DNA of 32,596 nt from contig NZ_LIQQ01000125.1 in assembly GCF_001418565.1 (NCBI RefSeq), forward strand, positions 1 through 32,596. Reading direction: 5' to 3'. The notes beneath the pieces were generated by a model. That model made no database searches. It saw nothing but the letters and a program-made list of their open reading frames with translations, and was not told where the DNA came from. A program made the translations under genes and the position numbers. This document shows positions 8,278 to 16,032 of the stretch, in pieces (the first letter of the stretch is position 1; every line of letters begins with the position of its first letter). The stretch comes from Streptomyces graminilatus (GTDB lineage Bacteria > Actinomycetota > Actinomycetes > Streptomycetales > Streptomycetaceae).

Positions 8278-9555
8278 GTGATCGCCCACCTGCAGCGCGC
8301 CAGCCACACCGCCGGTCTGCTCACGTATCTGTACGGGCCGGGCGAGCGCGGCAACCACACCAACCCCCGCCTGATCGCCGGGGACGGCCACGGCGCCCCG
8401 ATCGAGATGCTCGCCCAGCCCGACGCCATGCCGTACCTCGCCCGCGCCCTCGACGCACCCGTCGACCGTCTCGGGGCCCGCGCACCCGAGCGGCCGGTGT
8501 GGGTCTGCTCGGTCCGCTCCGACCTCCGGCATCCCGACCTGACCGACTCGCAGTGGGCCGAGGTGGCCCGCCGGGTGGTGGCGGTCACCGGCATCGCCCC
8601 GGACGGCGATCCGCACGCCTGCCGGTGGATCGCCCTGCGCAACCAGCCCCACCGGGTCTACGTCGTGGCCACTCTCGCCCGAGAGGACGGCAGCCTCCAC
8701 AACGCCTACCGCGACGCCTTCCACCTGCAGACCGAGTGCCACCGCATCGCCACCGAACTCGGCCACCTGCCCCTGGCCCCACGCCCAACACCCCTCGCCC
8801 AGGAGTCCCACGTTCCTGCCCCCTACGTCACCATCAATATCGAGCCCAGCGGCAGCGTCTCAGCGAGGGGCGCCAGTGACGACCTGTCCGCCACGCTCCT
8901 CAAGCACGCCGGATTCCAGCAGATCGAGGACTGGTACGGCCGCCGCCACCGCCTTCCGACCACCACCCCGACCGCTGACCGCGCTGCCATCGCCTCCCAC
9001 GCAGCCGAGATGCTCCGCGCCGCCCGGTACAGCGTCGACCTGGACCCCGACCTCGACACCAGCCGGTTGACCACCCCAGCCAACCCTCTCGGGCTCTACA
9101 CCGCCGGAGCCGAAGTCCTGCGGCTGACCGACCAGATCAGGGCCGCCGAGAACGGCGCCGGCCTTGCGCAGGCGGTCGATCACCTCCTTCATCCCGAGCA
9201 CGGCGCCCTGGAACGCGTCCGGGAAGCGCTGGAGGCGGCAGGCGAGCAGATAACCGACCTCGACGACGAGGCGTATGCACTGGCCGACCGGTTCGGCTTC
9301 GCTGCGGAGTTCGTCAGCTCGGCGCAGTCGGAACTCGTCGGATCGGATACCGAGTTGCGCCGTGTCGGCGACTCGCAGCAAGACCAGGTGGAAGTGCGAG
9401 AGGAGTCCCCAGCCCTCACGGGCTCCCGAAGTGCGGCGCTCGCCACATCGCCTGCGGCGGCCAAGGCCAAGGCGTCCTCAACGCTCGGCGCTGGAGCACC
9501 GGAGGTCGGCGCGGCCGTATATCCGTCGCAGGTCCCCGGTCACCGGACCCGGTGA
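8278..9555 (+). CDS. Degenerate relaxase fused to accessory module, with shared C-terminal tail (cargo candidate E)
   Basis: A 425-residue protein with a GTG start and GAGGTA upstream. Residues 1-170 are relaxase-like: LLTYLYGPGERGNHTNPRLI, WVCSVR and GIAPDGDPHACRW are retained. The HADDHIH of the true relaxase is replaced by NQPHRVY (Asn122 at the first position), so metal binding should be lost. Residues about 203-365 are a second domain paralogous to the C-terminal half of protein 5040 (AGF, RRHRLP, MLRAARY, VDLDPDLD). Residues 384-425 are the shared tail (RSAALATS ... GHRTR). The fusion of a dead relaxase domain to a presumed secretion tail suggests a protein cargo or adaptor derived from a relaxase (inference). 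Its stop overlaps the MFS gene start (GTGA). Confidence 0.75.
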   Translation: MIAHLQRASHTAGLLTYLYGPGERGNHTNPRLIAGDGHGAPIEMLAQPDAMPYLARALDAPVDRLGARAPERPVWVCSVRSDLRHPDLTDSQWAEVARRVVAVTGIAPDGDPHACRWIALRNQPHRVYVVATLAREDGSLHNAYRDAFHLQTECHRIATELGHLPLAPRPTPLAQESHVPAPYVTINIEPSGSVSARGASDDLSATLLKHAGFQQIEDWYGRRHRLPTTTPTADRAAIASHAAEMLRAARYSVDLDPDLDTSRLTTPANPLGLYTAGAEVLRLTDQIRAAENGAGLAQAVDHLLHPEHGALERVREALEAAGEQITDLDDEAYALADRFGFAAEFVSSAQSELVGSDTELRRVGDSQQDQVEVREESPALTGSRSAALATSPAAAKAKASSTLGAGAPEVGAAVYPSQVPGHRTR

Positions 9556-10823
9556 CCCCGATGCTCTCCTCCCCTACCCCCTCCGCCAGCCTGCCGCGCA
9601 CCTACCTCATGCGGGCCACCGACGCCCTGGCCAGCACGACGGCCACCTACGCGATCCCGCTCCTGGTCCTGATCACCACCGGCTCCACCGCCCTGACTGG
9701 TCTCGCCTTCCTGCTGGAGTGGACGCCGCGCCTGGCCGCCTTCGCCTTCGCCGGATCACTGGTCGACCGGTGGGGTGCTGGCCGCGTCTTCCGAGCGTCC
9801 AACCTTGTCCGTACCGCCGTGGTCGCACTGGCCGGCGCGGTGCTGCTGACCCTCCCCAGCGCCGGAGCTGCGACCACCTGCGTGGTCCTGGCGTTCGGGG
9901 CTGCCTCCGGGCTGCTGGCGGAGGTCTCCTTCGTCGCGGTGGAGACTCTCGGTGTCGAGGCCAGCCGCCGGTTGGACGATGCCGCGCACCGTGTCCAGGC
10001 CGTGCAGACCGGGATCGACCAGGGCGCGGTGCTCGTCGGTCCGCTCCTGGGTGGTCTGTTGTTGTTGGCGGGGCCGACCGTGCTGCTGACCCTGGTCGGG
10101 GCATTGGCTCTGACCGCCGCCGCGACCACGCCGAGCGGCGGAACCGTGGCGGATCACCGCCCGGTGCCCAGCAGTCTTCTGACCGGGTGGCGGACCCTGC
10201 GCCGTATCCCGGCGCTTTCCTGGCTGGTCGGCGGTCTGGCCGCCTCCAACTTGGCCACCGGTGTCCTGCAGGCCGCCGCCCCGATCACGGTCATCCACCA
10301 CTTCCACTACTCCGCCGCCGCCGTAGGTGCGGTCTGGAGCGCGGCAGCCGTCGCCTCCCTGATCGCCGTGTCGGCCACCCGCCGGGCGATCGACTGCTTC
10401 CAGGTCTGGCCGGTAGGCGCGGTGGCCGCCGCTGCCTCGACGGCAGCCTGCCTGGCGACCGCCCTGGCCCCGAGTTTCACCGCCTACACCGCGGCGGTGG
10501 CGGTGGTCATGGCTGGCGACGGCGCGCTGACCGTCATCCTGCGCACGCTGCGCTCCCGCCTCATCCCCGCCCAGGCGTTCGGCTCCACTCTGGCGGTGAC
10601 GATCATCCTGGTGCTGCTGCCCCTTCCTCTGGCCGGAGCTCTGATCGCGGCCGTTCCCACCGCTGAACTTCCGCACCTGTTGCAGGCGTGCGCCGTCCTG
10701 CAGGGCCTGGCACTGGGCGGGTGCTTCGGCGGCCTGCGTCGGCACCGAGCGGCCTGCGAACGGTCCCACCTGCAGGTCCCTGTGCTCAAGGAGCAGCCAG
10801 TCCAGCCGGCGGACGCACCGTGA
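9552..10823 (+). CDS. Major facilitator superfamily transporter
   Basis: A 423-residue integral membrane protein with about 10-12 hydrophobic segments throughout, and between early helices GSLVDRWGAGRVFR, the MFS motif-A-like cytoplasmic loop (D-R-x-G-x-R-x). This is the layout of small-molecule efflux proteins of the MFS. The start is a GTG at 9552 overlapping the upstream stop by 4 nt (an ATG at 9561 is the alternative), so it is coupled to the degenerate relaxase gene. The next gene encodes an ATP-grasp enzyme, which suggests a pair that makes and exports a small molecule. The substrate cannot be told from sequence. No cargo tail. Confidence 0.8.
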   Translation: MTPMLSSPTPSASLPRTYLMRATDALASTTATYAIPLLVLITTGSTALTGLAFLLEWTPRLAAFAFAGSLVDRWGAGRVFRASNLVRTAVVALAGAVLLTLPSAGAATTCVVLAFGAASGLLAEVSFVAVETLGVEASRRLDDAAHRVQAVQTGIDQGAVLVGPLLGGLLLLAGPTVLLTLVGALALTAAATTPSGGTVADHRPVPSSLLTGWRTLRRIPALSWLVGGLAASNLATGVLQAAAPITVIHHFHYSAAAVGAVWSAAAVASLIAVSATRRAIDCFQVWPVGAVAAAASTAACLATALAPSFTAYTAAVAVVMAGDGALTVILRTLRSRLIPAQAFGSTLAVTIILVLLPLPLAGALIAAVPTAELPHLLQACAVLQGLALGGCFGGLRRHRAACERSHLQVPVLKEQPVQPADAP

Positions 10824-10900
10824 CCAGCGGCTCAACGGCTCAGTGAATCTCGACCTTTCTTCCCTTTCACTCCCAACTCCCGCCCCACGGAGGCTGTCCC

Positions 10901-12136
10901 ATGTCCCGATGCACTCGTATCGGAGATCCGCTGCTGATAGTCGTCGGCGGAACCGACCCCGTATACCGGGGCTACTGCGTCGAGCAGGCCGCTGCCGCAT
11001 ATCCGATCGCGTTGATCGACGCCAAGCCGCCAACCTGGCAGGAGCACCTGGTCGTCGACCACGAGGTCGCCGACACCCACGACCCTGCGGCCGTGGTCGC
11101 CGCCGGCTTGGCCCTGGCCGAGCGCCATCCCATCGCCGGAGTCGTCACCTGGGACGAGTACGCCCTGGTCCCGACTGCGGAACTCGTCGCCCGCCTAGGG
11201 CTTGCGGGCAACAGCGTGGCGTCGATGAACGCCTGTCGGGACAAGGCGACCAGCCGCCGTCGGTTTGCCGAGGAGCAGGTGCCGTCGGCGACGTCCACCC
11301 GCGTCGGCACCCTGGCCCAGGCGGCGGCTGCCGCGCACCGCACCGGCTTCCCCGTCGTCCTCAAGCCCTCCGCGCACGCGGGCAGCATCGGCGTGATCCG
11401 CGTCGACAATCCACAGGAGCTGCCCGCTGCCTGGGAGTTCGCCTCCGCCGGAGCCGGTGAGCAAGGACCGGAGGGCAGCGGCGTGCTGGTCGAGGAGTAC
11501 CTCTCCGGGCCGGAGATATCGGTGGAGTGCGTCACCCAGTACGGCGTCACGACGGCGCTGGCCGTAACCCGCAAGGAGGTTGCCTTCCCGCCGTACTTCG
11601 AGGAGGTTGGCCACACCGTCACTGCCGGAGACCCGCTCCTGCCCGAGGTCGCCCCCGCCGCTGTCCAGGCCGTGCGGGCGCTGGGCGTCACCGACGGCGT
11701 GCAGCACGTAGAGATGCGCCTCACCGCCTCCGGCCCGCGGATCATCGAGGTCAACTCCCGTATCGGCGGCGACCTGATCGGCAAGCTCGTCCATCTGGCC
11801 ACCGGCCTCGACCTGCCCCGGATCGCCGCCGACGTCGCCTGCGGCAAGGTGCCCGACCTCACGCCCTCGACGCACACCACCGCCGCGATCAAGATCCTTT
11901 ATCCCCCGGCCACCGGCACCCTCTCCGCACGGCACCTGGTCGTCGAGCCCGATGGCCCGTGGCTGCGCCAGGCGGCCTGGCTGCGCGCCATCGGCGACCG
12001 GGTCGCCCTGCCACCGGACGGAAATCTGGACACCAAGCGGGTCGGCTTCTTCATCGTCACCGCCGACAGCCCCGCCGCCGCCCACGACCGGCTGGAGGCC
12101 CTGACAGAGGGGCTGACTCTGGCGGTCACGGCGTGA
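10901..12136 (+). CDS. ATP-grasp family ligase
   Basis: A 411-residue enzyme with the ATP-grasp layout. It has an N-terminal nucleotide-fold pre-domain (LLIVVGGTDPVYRGYCVEQA), the central lysine strand GFPVVLKPSAHAGSIGV, an acidic strand VLVEEYLSGPEISVECV, and the metal-binding EVNSRIGGD near residue 285. Such enzymes join a carboxylate to an amine or thiol through an acyl-phosphate, and this arrangement resembles carboxylate-amine (L-amino acid) ligases. CGGAGG lies about 10 nt before the ATG. It follows the MFS gene by 77 nt, so ligase product and exporter may belong together (inference). The substrate is unknown. No shared tail; the enzyme should act in the cytoplasm of the host cell. Confidence 0.8.
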   Translation: MSRCTRIGDPLLIVVGGTDPVYRGYCVEQAAAAYPIALIDAKPPTWQEHLVVDHEVADTHDPAAVVAAGLALAERHPIAGVVTWDEYALVPTAELVARLGLAGNSVASMNACRDKATSRRRFAEEQVPSATSTRVGTLAQAAAAAHRTGFPVVLKPSAHAGSIGVIRVDNPQELPAAWEFASAGAGEQGPEGSGVLVEEYLSGPEISVECVTQYGVTTALAVTRKEVAFPPYFEEVGHTVTAGDPLLPEVAPAAVQAVRALGVTDGVQHVEMRLTASGPRIIEVNSRIGGDLIGKLVHLATGLDLPRIAADVACGKVPDLTPSTHTTAAIKILYPPATGTLSARHLVVEPDGPWLRQAAWLRAIGDRVALPPDGNLDTKRVGFFIVTADSPAAAHDRLEALTEGLTLAVTA

Positions 12137-12195
12137 ACCGAGCGCTGTCTCCATCCGCCATCAGGCCGGCCAAGGGCCGAGGGGCCTAGCCATCC

Positions 12196-12228
12196 AGGTG
12201 GGGCACGCACTGCGCATTCTCCCCACCT
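12196..12228 (+). terminator. Hairpin between ATP-grasp gene and next gene
   Basis: An 8-bp perfect stem (AGGTGGGG, 12196-12203, with CCCCACCT, 12221-12228) has a 17-nt loop. It lies in the 130-nt gap after the ATP-grasp gene. It is a possible terminator or 5' leader structure for the gene at 12267, weaker than the hairpin at 7590. Confidence 0.45.
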
Positions 12229-12266
12229 ACTCGGCGCCGATCCAACACCACGACCGAGGAGGAACA

Positions 12267-12944
12267 GTGCCCGAGTTCTACCCGAGCATCGGCGAGGCCA
12301 TCGGCGCCGCGATGCAGCACAACATCCGGCTTGCCCACGGCGGCGAGGCGTCCGGCTCCGACGCGCCCCTGCAGCTCCGATACCTGCCCCATCCGTCGGC
12401 CGCCCCGTACTCCGTCCCGGGGATGATCGCCCGGCTCACTGAGACAGCAACTCCCCATGAAGTCGCCGGAATTATCGAGGAGGTCAACGGAGCACTGGTC
12501 GGGGCCCTCCCACAGCTGACCGAGCTTGTGGCCGCGGCAGCCGACTGGACCCGGGCCCGCCTGACCTTCGAGGACCCGCACCACAACCCGACCTTCGATA
12601 CGTGGACACGGCTGGCCGCCGCCACCCGCCTGTTGCGGGACGTCCAGGAGGAGCTGGAGGTCGCCGAGGACATGGTCGCCGCGTGTCCTGCGGAACTCGG
12701 CGACCCCAAGTACCGCGACGAAGTGCCTGTCCTGCGGACCCGGGAACTGCTCAGCGACGCCCTCGGTGACGACGCGGTCGCAGACACCAAACCGTCCGCC
12801 GCCCAGAACCCAGGAGCGGACCGGCAGCGAGCCGCCCGCGCCTCCTCCCCGCACGCTGCCACCCGGCGGGCCACGCCCTCCGCCGACGCGATGTCCGAAC
12901 CACCGGCCACCGCGCCGCCGCCCCGGTCGCCGCGCACCCGATGA
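12267..12944 (+). CDS. Unknown helical protein with shared C-terminal tail (cargo candidate F)
   Basis: A 225-residue protein. The GTG at 12267 is chosen because GAGGAGGAA sits just before it, whereas the upstream in-frame ATG at 12198 falls in the hairpin and has no such site. The N-terminus (MPEFYPSIGEAIGAAMQHNI) is followed by a helical, acidic core (LLRDVQEELEVAEDMVAACPAEL). Residues 186-225 are the tail, with a less typical motif (RQRAARASS) and the end SPRTR. No catalytic motif is seen. It sits immediately before the coupling-protein leader. Confidence 0.65.
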   Translation: MPEFYPSIGEAIGAAMQHNIRLAHGGEASGSDAPLQLRYLPHPSAAPYSVPGMIARLTETATPHEVAGIIEEVNGALVGALPQLTELVAAAADWTRARLTFEDPHHNPTFDTWTRLAAATRLLRDVQEELEVAEDMVAACPAELGDPKYRDEVPVLRTRELLSDALGDDAVADTKPSAAQNPGADRQRAARASSPHAATRRATPSADAMSEPPATAPPPRSPRTR

Positions 12945-12971
12945 CCTCGATCACCGACCCCTCCCCCGAAC

Positions 12972-13164
12972 AGGAGTTGCCCCGATGACCAGCAGAAGAG
13001 CGCCGCGCGCCCCGCCCCGCCTTGTCCGCTCTCCCTCCCTGGATCCGCCATGCCCGCCCCGCGTACCAGCGCGCCCTCGACCACCACCGGCACCGACGCG
13101 CTCCTCTACCTCCTGTTCGGCGTCCTCGGCGCCGCCATCGCCTTTGGCTCCCTCGCCTGGCTGA
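12972..13164 (+). promoter_or_regulatory. Leader element, copy 2 (mini-ORF overlapping the coupling-protein gene)
   Basis: AGGAG (12972-12976) precedes an ATG at 12985 whose frame (MTSRRAPR..., 59 codons, to 13164) overlaps the next gene. The coupling-protein ATG at 13050 is exactly 65 nt downstream and preceded by GGATCCGCC with no good Shine-Dalgarno. The first 19 nt differ from copy 1 at two positions. The shared geometry argues against chance. Confidence 0.55.
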
Positions 13165-14837
13165 CCGGCAACCTCACCAACTCCCTCGTCGGCGCCGGCC
13201 CCTGGGCGCCGTTCAAGACCACCGACGCGCTGCTTCACCCCGACATGCTGTGGCCATACCTGAGCCCCACCGCCCTGCTGGTCGGCGCGCGGCTCGTCCC
13301 CGGCCTGCTCTCCATCTGCCTCACCATCACCAGTCTGGTCCTGTGGCTGCGGCTGTACGGCGGCGCGAAGAACGGCCTCGCCCGCAAGCAAGATCTCGCC
13401 CCGCTGCTGGACAAGGAGATCACCGCAAAGGCGAAGAGCCTGCGGCCGAGCCTGTCCGATCTCAAACCGAAGGAGGTCGCTCCCGCCGACCGCGGCATCC
13501 TCGTCGGCACGCTCTCCCCTGGCCGGGCCGAGGTCCGCGCCTCCTGGGAGGACGTGATCGTCGCGATCATGGCCCCGCGCTCTGGCAAGACGTCCGGGCT
13601 GGCGATCCCCGCGATCCTCGCCGCTCCCGGCCCGGTGCTGCTGACCTCGAACAAGGCTGCGAACGATGCCTTCACCGCGACGGTGGACGCACGCGCCCAG
13701 GTCGGCACGATCTGGACGCTCGACCCGCAGCAGATCGCCCACCACCCGCGCGAGATGTGGTGGGACATCCTGGCCGACGCCCGCGACCTTGCCGGGGCGA
13801 AGCGTTTGGCCGGGCACTTCGTCGCCGCTTCGGTGGACGAGTCGAACGGCTCCGACTTCTGGTCCACCGCCGCATCGAACACACTCGGTGCGCTGTTCCT
13901 GGCCGCCGCCAGCCATCGGCGCCCGATCACGGACGTCCTCGCGTGGCTCGCCTCCCCTGCTGACCGCACTCCGGTGGACCTGCTCACCGATGCCGGCCAC
14001 GACGCGGTCGCCGCCCAGCTCCAGGGCACCGTCAGCGGGGCCACGGAAACGCGGGACGGCATCTACGAGACCGCGCGGCAGTACGCGAGCTGCCTGCTCG
14101 ACCCGGACGTCGCCGCCTGGGTCACCCCCAGCAAGCAGCTTCCCGAGTTCAAGCCCTCCGCGTTCGCCAGCTCCCGCGACACGTTGTACCTGCTCAGCAA
14201 GGACGGCGGCGGCTCGGCATCGGCGATCATCGCCGCGGCGGCCGATGGGGTGATGCGAGCGGCCGTGGTCGTCGCCGAGCGCTCCGGCGGGCGGCTCGAC
14301 CCGCCCGCGCTGTGCGTCCTCGACGAGGCCGCCAACGTGTGCAAAATCTCCGATCTCCCCGACCTATACAGCCACTTGGGCTCACGGGGTGTCATCCCGA
14401 TGACGATCCTGCAGTCCTACCGGCAGGGCCAGCGGTGCTGGGGCGAGGCAGGCATGGACGCCCTCTGGTCCGCCGCGACGATCAAGATCATCGGAAGTGG
14501 AATCGATGACGCCGACTTCGCCGACCGTCTGAGCAGGCAGGTCGGTGACCACGACGTGCAGACGACGTCGGTGTCGACCAGCGACGGTGGCAAGTCCACC
14601 TCGGTGAGCATGCGCACCGAGCGGATCCTGCCCCCCGACGCGATCCGCGCGCTGCCCAAGGGGAGGGCGCTACTGCTCGCCACTGGTATCCGGGTGGCGA
14701 TGCTCGACCTGCGGCCCTGGTACAAGGAGCCCGCCGCAAAGGTGGTCGGTCCGGCCTCGGCCCGCGCGACGAAGGCCATCACGGAGCGGGCCATCGCCAA
14801 GTCCCTGGGCCGCGACGACTTCGGGCTGTCGGCATGA
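13050..14837 (+). CDS. VirD4/TraG-type T4SS coupling protein
   Basis: A 595-residue coupling ATPase that would recruit substrates (relaxase-DNA and protein cargo) to the secretion channel. It has two N-terminal membrane segments (about residues 17-39 and 74-102). The Walker A is APRSGKTSG around Lys179 and the Walker B is CVLDEAANV with Asp425-Glu426. The TraG/VirD4 C-terminal signature follows: MTILQSYRQGQRCWGEAGMDALWSA split over a conserved helix, then DFADRLSRQVG. The gene starts 65 nt inside leader copy 2. The stop overlaps the next gene (ATGA). No cargo tail. In other T4SSs, coupling proteins read the C-terminal signals of substrates, so this protein is the obvious candidate reader of the shared tail (inference). 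Confidence 0.9.
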   Translation: MPAPRTSAPSTTTGTDALLYLLFGVLGAAIAFGSLAWLTGNLTNSLVGAGPWAPFKTTDALLHPDMLWPYLSPTALLVGARLVPGLLSICLTITSLVLWLRLYGGAKNGLARKQDLAPLLDKEITAKAKSLRPSLSDLKPKEVAPADRGILVGTLSPGRAEVRASWEDVIVAIMAPRSGKTSGLAIPAILAAPGPVLLTSNKAANDAFTATVDARAQVGTIWTLDPQQIAHHPREMWWDILADARDLAGAKRLAGHFVAASVDESNGSDFWSTAASNTLGALFLAAASHRRPITDVLAWLASPADRTPVDLLTDAGHDAVAAQLQGTVSGATETRDGIYETARQYASCLLDPDVAAWVTPSKQLPEFKPSAFASSRDTLYLLSKDGGGSASAIIAAAADGVMRAAVVVAERSGGRLDPPALCVLDEAANVCKISDLPDLYSHLGSRGVIPMTILQSYRQGQRCWGEAGMDALWSAATIKIIGSGIDDADFADRLSRQVGDHDVQTTSVSTSDGGKSTSVSMRTERILPPDAIRALPKGRALLLATGIRVAMLDLRPWYKEPAAKVVGPASARATKAITERAIAKSLGRDDFGLSA

Positions 14838-15757
14838 GCGCCCCGACGCTCAAGGTGCTCTCGCTCGGTGCCGGGGTTCAGTCGACATGTCTGCTGCTCA
14901 TGGCCGCCGAGGGCCATCTGCCCGGCCTGGACGTGGCGATCTTCGCGGACACAGGCTGGGAGCCCCGCGCCGTCTACGACCATCTCGAACGGATCGAGCG
15001 GGAGATCGCCGAGCCCGCCGGCATCCCGGTCCTGCGGGTGTCCTCCGGCAACATCCGATCCGATGCGCTTGACCCCTCCAAGCACTTCGCCTCGATGCCG
15101 TTGCACATCCTCAACTCCACTGGCAGCGAGGGGATGTCACGACGCCAGTGCACCGGCCAGTACAAAATCCGGCCGATAAAGGAGAAGGTCCGCGAGCTGC
15201 TCGGCTACCCCTACCCGCAGCGTATCCCCGCCGGGGTGTTCGTCGAGCAGTGGATCGGTATCTCGGTGGACGAGTTCACGCGGGCGAAGGACGCGGACGT
15301 CGCCTACATGAAGAACCGGTTCCCGCTGATCGAGACCGGGTTCTCCCGCTCGGACTGCCTGCGGCTGCTGCGCTCGCGCGGGTTCGGCCAGACCCCGAAG
15401 AGTGCGTGCCTGGGGTGCCCGTACCACGGCAACGCCCAGTGGCGATCACTGCGCGACGGCTCGCCCCAGGAGTGGCGCGACGTCGTGGAGTTCGATGCCG
15501 CGATCCGTTCGGGCAACGCGCGGGCGACCGCGGAGGGCACGCCGCTGCTCGGGCAGGCGTATCTGCACCGCAGTCGCCGGCCTCTGGATCAGGCGCCGAT
15601 CGACCGGGTCACCGCCCACGAGTGGTCCGGACGTCAGGGCGACATCTTCGACGCGCTCGCGGACGCCGAACTGGAGAACGGTGATGCGGACGGCTGCTCG
15701 CCCTGGTCCTGCCGCTCCGGCGCCCCCGTCCAGGCCGACGTCGACCTCACGGCCTGA
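14834..15757 (+). CDS. PAPS-reductase/ATP-pyrophosphatase-like protein
   Basis: A 307-residue protein of the adenine nucleotide alpha-hydrolase fold. The PP-loop is SLGAGVQST (residues 10-18) and the second motif is DTGWEP (39-44). Cys106 (RRQCTGQYK) and Cys192/Cys195 (ACLGCPYH) could ligate an iron-sulfur cluster. It resembles mobile-element members of the phosphoadenylylsulfate-reductase superfamily (COG0175-type) rather than biosynthetic CysH. Related enzymes carry out sulfur transfer to DNA or RNA, or base modification, but the substrate here cannot be told. The ATG overlaps the coupling-protein stop, so the two are co-translated, an odd partner for a T4SS gene. No shared tail. Confidence 0.75.
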   Translation: MSAPTLKVLSLGAGVQSTCLLLMAAEGHLPGLDVAIFADTGWEPRAVYDHLERIEREIAEPAGIPVLRVSSGNIRSDALDPSKHFASMPLHILNSTGSEGMSRRQCTGQYKIRPIKEKVRELLGYPYPQRIPAGVFVEQWIGISVDEFTRAKDADVAYMKNRFPLIETGFSRSDCLRLLRSRGFGQTPKSACLGCPYHGNAQWRSLRDGSPQEWRDVVEFDAAIRSGNARATAEGTPLLGQAYLHRSRRPLDQAPIDRVTAHEWSGRQGDIFDALADAELENGDADGCSPWSCRSGAPVQADVDLTA

Positions 15758-15789
15758 CTTTCCCCCTCTACCTGTTCAGGAGTCCCCTC

Positions 15790-16032
15790 GTGTCCTCGCG
15801 CACTCCACCCTCCCCTCTGGCACGCTCCGAACGCCTCGCCCGGTCACCGGCCGTCCGGCGTGGCGGTCAGTGGTGGCTGGTCACCGGTTCCGGCTCGATC
15901 CTCGCCACCGATCCGACGTTCACCGGCGAGTTGGACCGCTTCGCCGCCACGATGGCCGCCGCAGACCAGGCCATCGCCGATCTCCGCTCCCAGCAGGACG
16001 ATCCGCCGACTCCCCATCCCGGGCGGCAGTGA
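15790..16032 (+). CDS. Small unknown protein (80 aa)
   Basis: A GTG start with AGGAG 7 nt upstream gives 80 residues. The N-terminus is basic (SERLARSPAVRRGG), followed by a small beta segment (QWWLVTGSGSILATDP) and a helix (FAATMAAADQAIADLRSQ). Its stop overlaps the start of the next gene (TGATG). No motif allows a functional call. The coding case rests on the ribosome binding site, the coupling and high third-position GC. Confidence 0.6.
   Translation: MSSRTPPSPLARSERLARSPAVRRGGQWWLVTGSGSILATDPTFTGELDRFAATMAAADQAIADLRSQQDDPPTPHPGRQ

Noticed and set aside
12164..12195. Possible fourth copy of the 36-nt repeat
   Set aside because: Only GGCCAA and a final CATCC match, and a 2-nt gap is needed; not distinguishable from chance in GC-rich DNA.
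15402..16031. Upstream extension of the DnaB-N-domain gene
   Set aside because: The frame is open but overlaps the PAPS-like and 80-residue genes. The translated part is Arg/Pro-rich, and the conserved domain begins exactly at the ATG at 16032.
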